From positions 1-5,981 of the forward strand of contig JBKEAN010000259.1 in NCBI GenBank assembly GCA_047972415.1: a stretch of 5,981 nucleotides of DNA, given 5' to 3'. The position numbers and the translations under genes were made by a program. A model generated the notes under the pieces. The model worked only from the letters and a program-made list of their open reading frames with translations, did no database searches and was not told the origin of the DNA. Positions within the stretch are counted from its first letter, which is position 1. Each line of letters opens with the position of its first letter. This document shows positions 5,345-5,981 of this stretch, in pieces. This DNA is from Mangrovibacterium sp047972415. Lineage in GTDB: Bacteria; Bacteroidota; Bacteroidia; Bacteroidales; Prolixibacteraceae.

Positions 5345-5748
5345 ACCGCTGTTGTTAATTTGTTATTATACAATCTTTTAGGTTCGTTAAGAACCATCCT
5401 TTTCAGGAGTAAATCGAAGATTGACCCCATCATTGCACGTCTGTTATACCGAAAATGGTACTCGTCAAGATAACCTTGCAACCGATCCTTTGAACAATGG
5501 TGGTGTATTCCCCGCAACCAACCCTGAATGTTCATAATGTGGATATGCAGTTGTTGCATACCCTTTCCCTTGTCAGAAGGTATCTGTTCCAGGTTTGGAT
5601 AGTCCTTTTTCAATGGTAAATACCCTTTCCAAACGTCAGTAACAACATGTGCTTCTTTCCTGATATAGGTCTCAAAGAACGGTTTGAACTCTTTGCTCGA
5701 AGCATTGTCGATTACTTGTGCATAAGCAAGTGCAAATGCCGACCAAAG
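5336..5748 (-). mobile_element. IS1595-family (ISXO2-like) element remnant
   Basis: The left boundary is placed at the GG of GGCGGTTAGACCGC (5336-5349), an inverted repeat (GCGGT-TAG-ACCGC) directly beside the transposase stop. The right side is cut at about 5748 by an IS21-family end. Only the 3' part of the element is present, so the second terminal repeat and the target duplication cannot be examined. The left edge is good to a few bases at best. Confidence 0.65.
5341..5748 (-). pseudogene. IS1595-family (ISXO2-like) transposase, 3' part only
   Basis: The open frame runs from the junction at about 5748 to a TAA at 5343-5341, about 135 codons, with no start codon of its own before a TTG at 5613. 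It reads AFALAYAQVIDNASSKEF, then VVTDVWKGYLPLKKDYPNLE, then HIHIMNIQGWLRGIHHHCS and LQGYLDEYHFRYNRR. The TD-x-W-x-GY element (Asp codon 5635-5637) and the final YLDEYxFRxNRR block are hallmarks of ISXO2-like DDE transposases. The family is usually around 200-300 residues; the N-terminal zinc-binding region and first catalytic Asp are missing. The gene is disrupted by the neighbouring IS21 element, so it is inactive as it stands. The short ORF at 5341-5613 should not be annotated as an independent protein. Confidence 0.85.
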
Positions 5749-5760
5749 TGTGCACCCGAA

Positions 5761-5801
5761 CCGATTTAAACTGTGCAGCTTCGCCGATTTAAAGTGTGCA
5801 G
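5761..5801. repeat. IS21 terminal internal repeats
   Basis: CCGATTTAAACTGTGCAG (5761-5778) and CCGATTTAAAGTGTGCAG (5784-5801) differ at one base in 18 and are 23 bases apart. The outermost AAAGTGTGCA (5745-5754) shares the core of the second copy. Arrays of such repeats near the ends are the expected binding sites for the IstA transposase. Confidence 0.8.
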
Positions 5802-5855
5802 GTATTTTACGGGGTCAAAAACACGAACCATTTCTGCTGTTTTGATTAGGTAAAA

Positions 5856-5981
5856 TTAACTTTTTTGGTCACTAACCATCTTCTTTTTTCTTCGCATAGA
5901 TTCACCGGTCAATTCAATTCGGTGTGATTGATGAACCAGTCGGTCCATGATGGCATCAGCAATGGTTTTTTCACCGATTAA
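5856..5981 (-). CDS. istB: IstB, IS21 helper ATPase, C-terminal end
   Basis: The last 41 codons of IstB, the AAA+ ATPase that helps the IstA transposase choose and capture targets. The visible part, GEKTIADAIMDRLVHQSHRIELTGESMRR, is the highly conserved C-terminal block of the family: sensor-2-like Arg residues and the invariant HRIEL-x-GESxR. A Lys-rich tail follows (RKKKMVSDQKS) with stop TAA at 5858-5856. The Walker motifs are off the window to the right. About 107 non-coding bases with the terminal repeats separate the stop from the element end. Confidence 0.93.
   Translation of the reverse strand, partial: LIGEKTIADAIMDRLVHQSHRIELTGESMRRKKKMVSDQKS

Larger units (their letters stand above)
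5749..5981 (-). mobile_element. IS21-family element, one end
   Basis: The end starts with TGTGCACCC at 5749 (or TGCACCC at 5751), in keeping with the TG...CA termini of IS21 elements. Directly inside are the repeated terminal motifs typical of the family, and further in the end of istB. The istA gene and the other terminus lie beyond the window. The element interrupts the IS1595 transposase. Confidence 0.85.

Overview
The window looks like a chromosomal segment of a Bacteroidota bacterium, probably a Bacteroidales/Marinilabiliales-type anaerobe. This is inferred from protein families (a DUF4488-type lipocalin-like protein, an HU-like/DUF4469 protein, an ISXO2-like IS1595 transposase), A/C-rich leaders with few Shine-Dalgarno sites, and a NuoE-like thioredoxin-fold subunit of the kind seen with fermentative hydrogenases. 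No rRNA, tRNA or CRISPR array was seen.

Left part (1-3678). The 3' end of a NuoE/HydC-like [2Fe-2S] subunit runs rightward to 246 and converges on a leftward gene set. In transcription order that set is: a secreted two-lobed aspartic protease with two DTG motifs (2644-3678); a secreted protein with four tandem AMPK-type glycogen-binding (CBM48-like) modules (1202-2647), joined to the protease by an ATGA stop/start overlap; a candidate small membrane ORF (978-1112) that may be entered by a +1 frameshift; and a DUF4488-like secreted protein (438-926). The tight coupling of protease and multivalent glucan-binding protein is the most distinctive functional unit here.

Middle (3679-4081). A 403-base spacer separates the divergent protease and HU-like genes. 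It has no convincing gene but carries a bulged 13-bp hairpin, a second nested inverted repeat, a G8 tract and a near-identical 14-base repeat.

Right part (4082-5981). A GC-rich HU-like/DUF4469 gene carries an apparent one-base insertion just after its 17th codon. It is followed by 22-bp tandem repeats with hairpin potential and a signal-peptide ORF that runs into a sharp drop in GC near 5013. The rest is AT-rich accessory DNA with nested mobile elements: a small membrane ORF cut by the end of an IS1595-family element, whose transposase is itself broken by an IS21-family element. The IS21 terminus, its internal terminal repeats and the end of istB fill the right edge. The right third therefore looks like a decaying insertion hot spot next to an intact left-hand operon.
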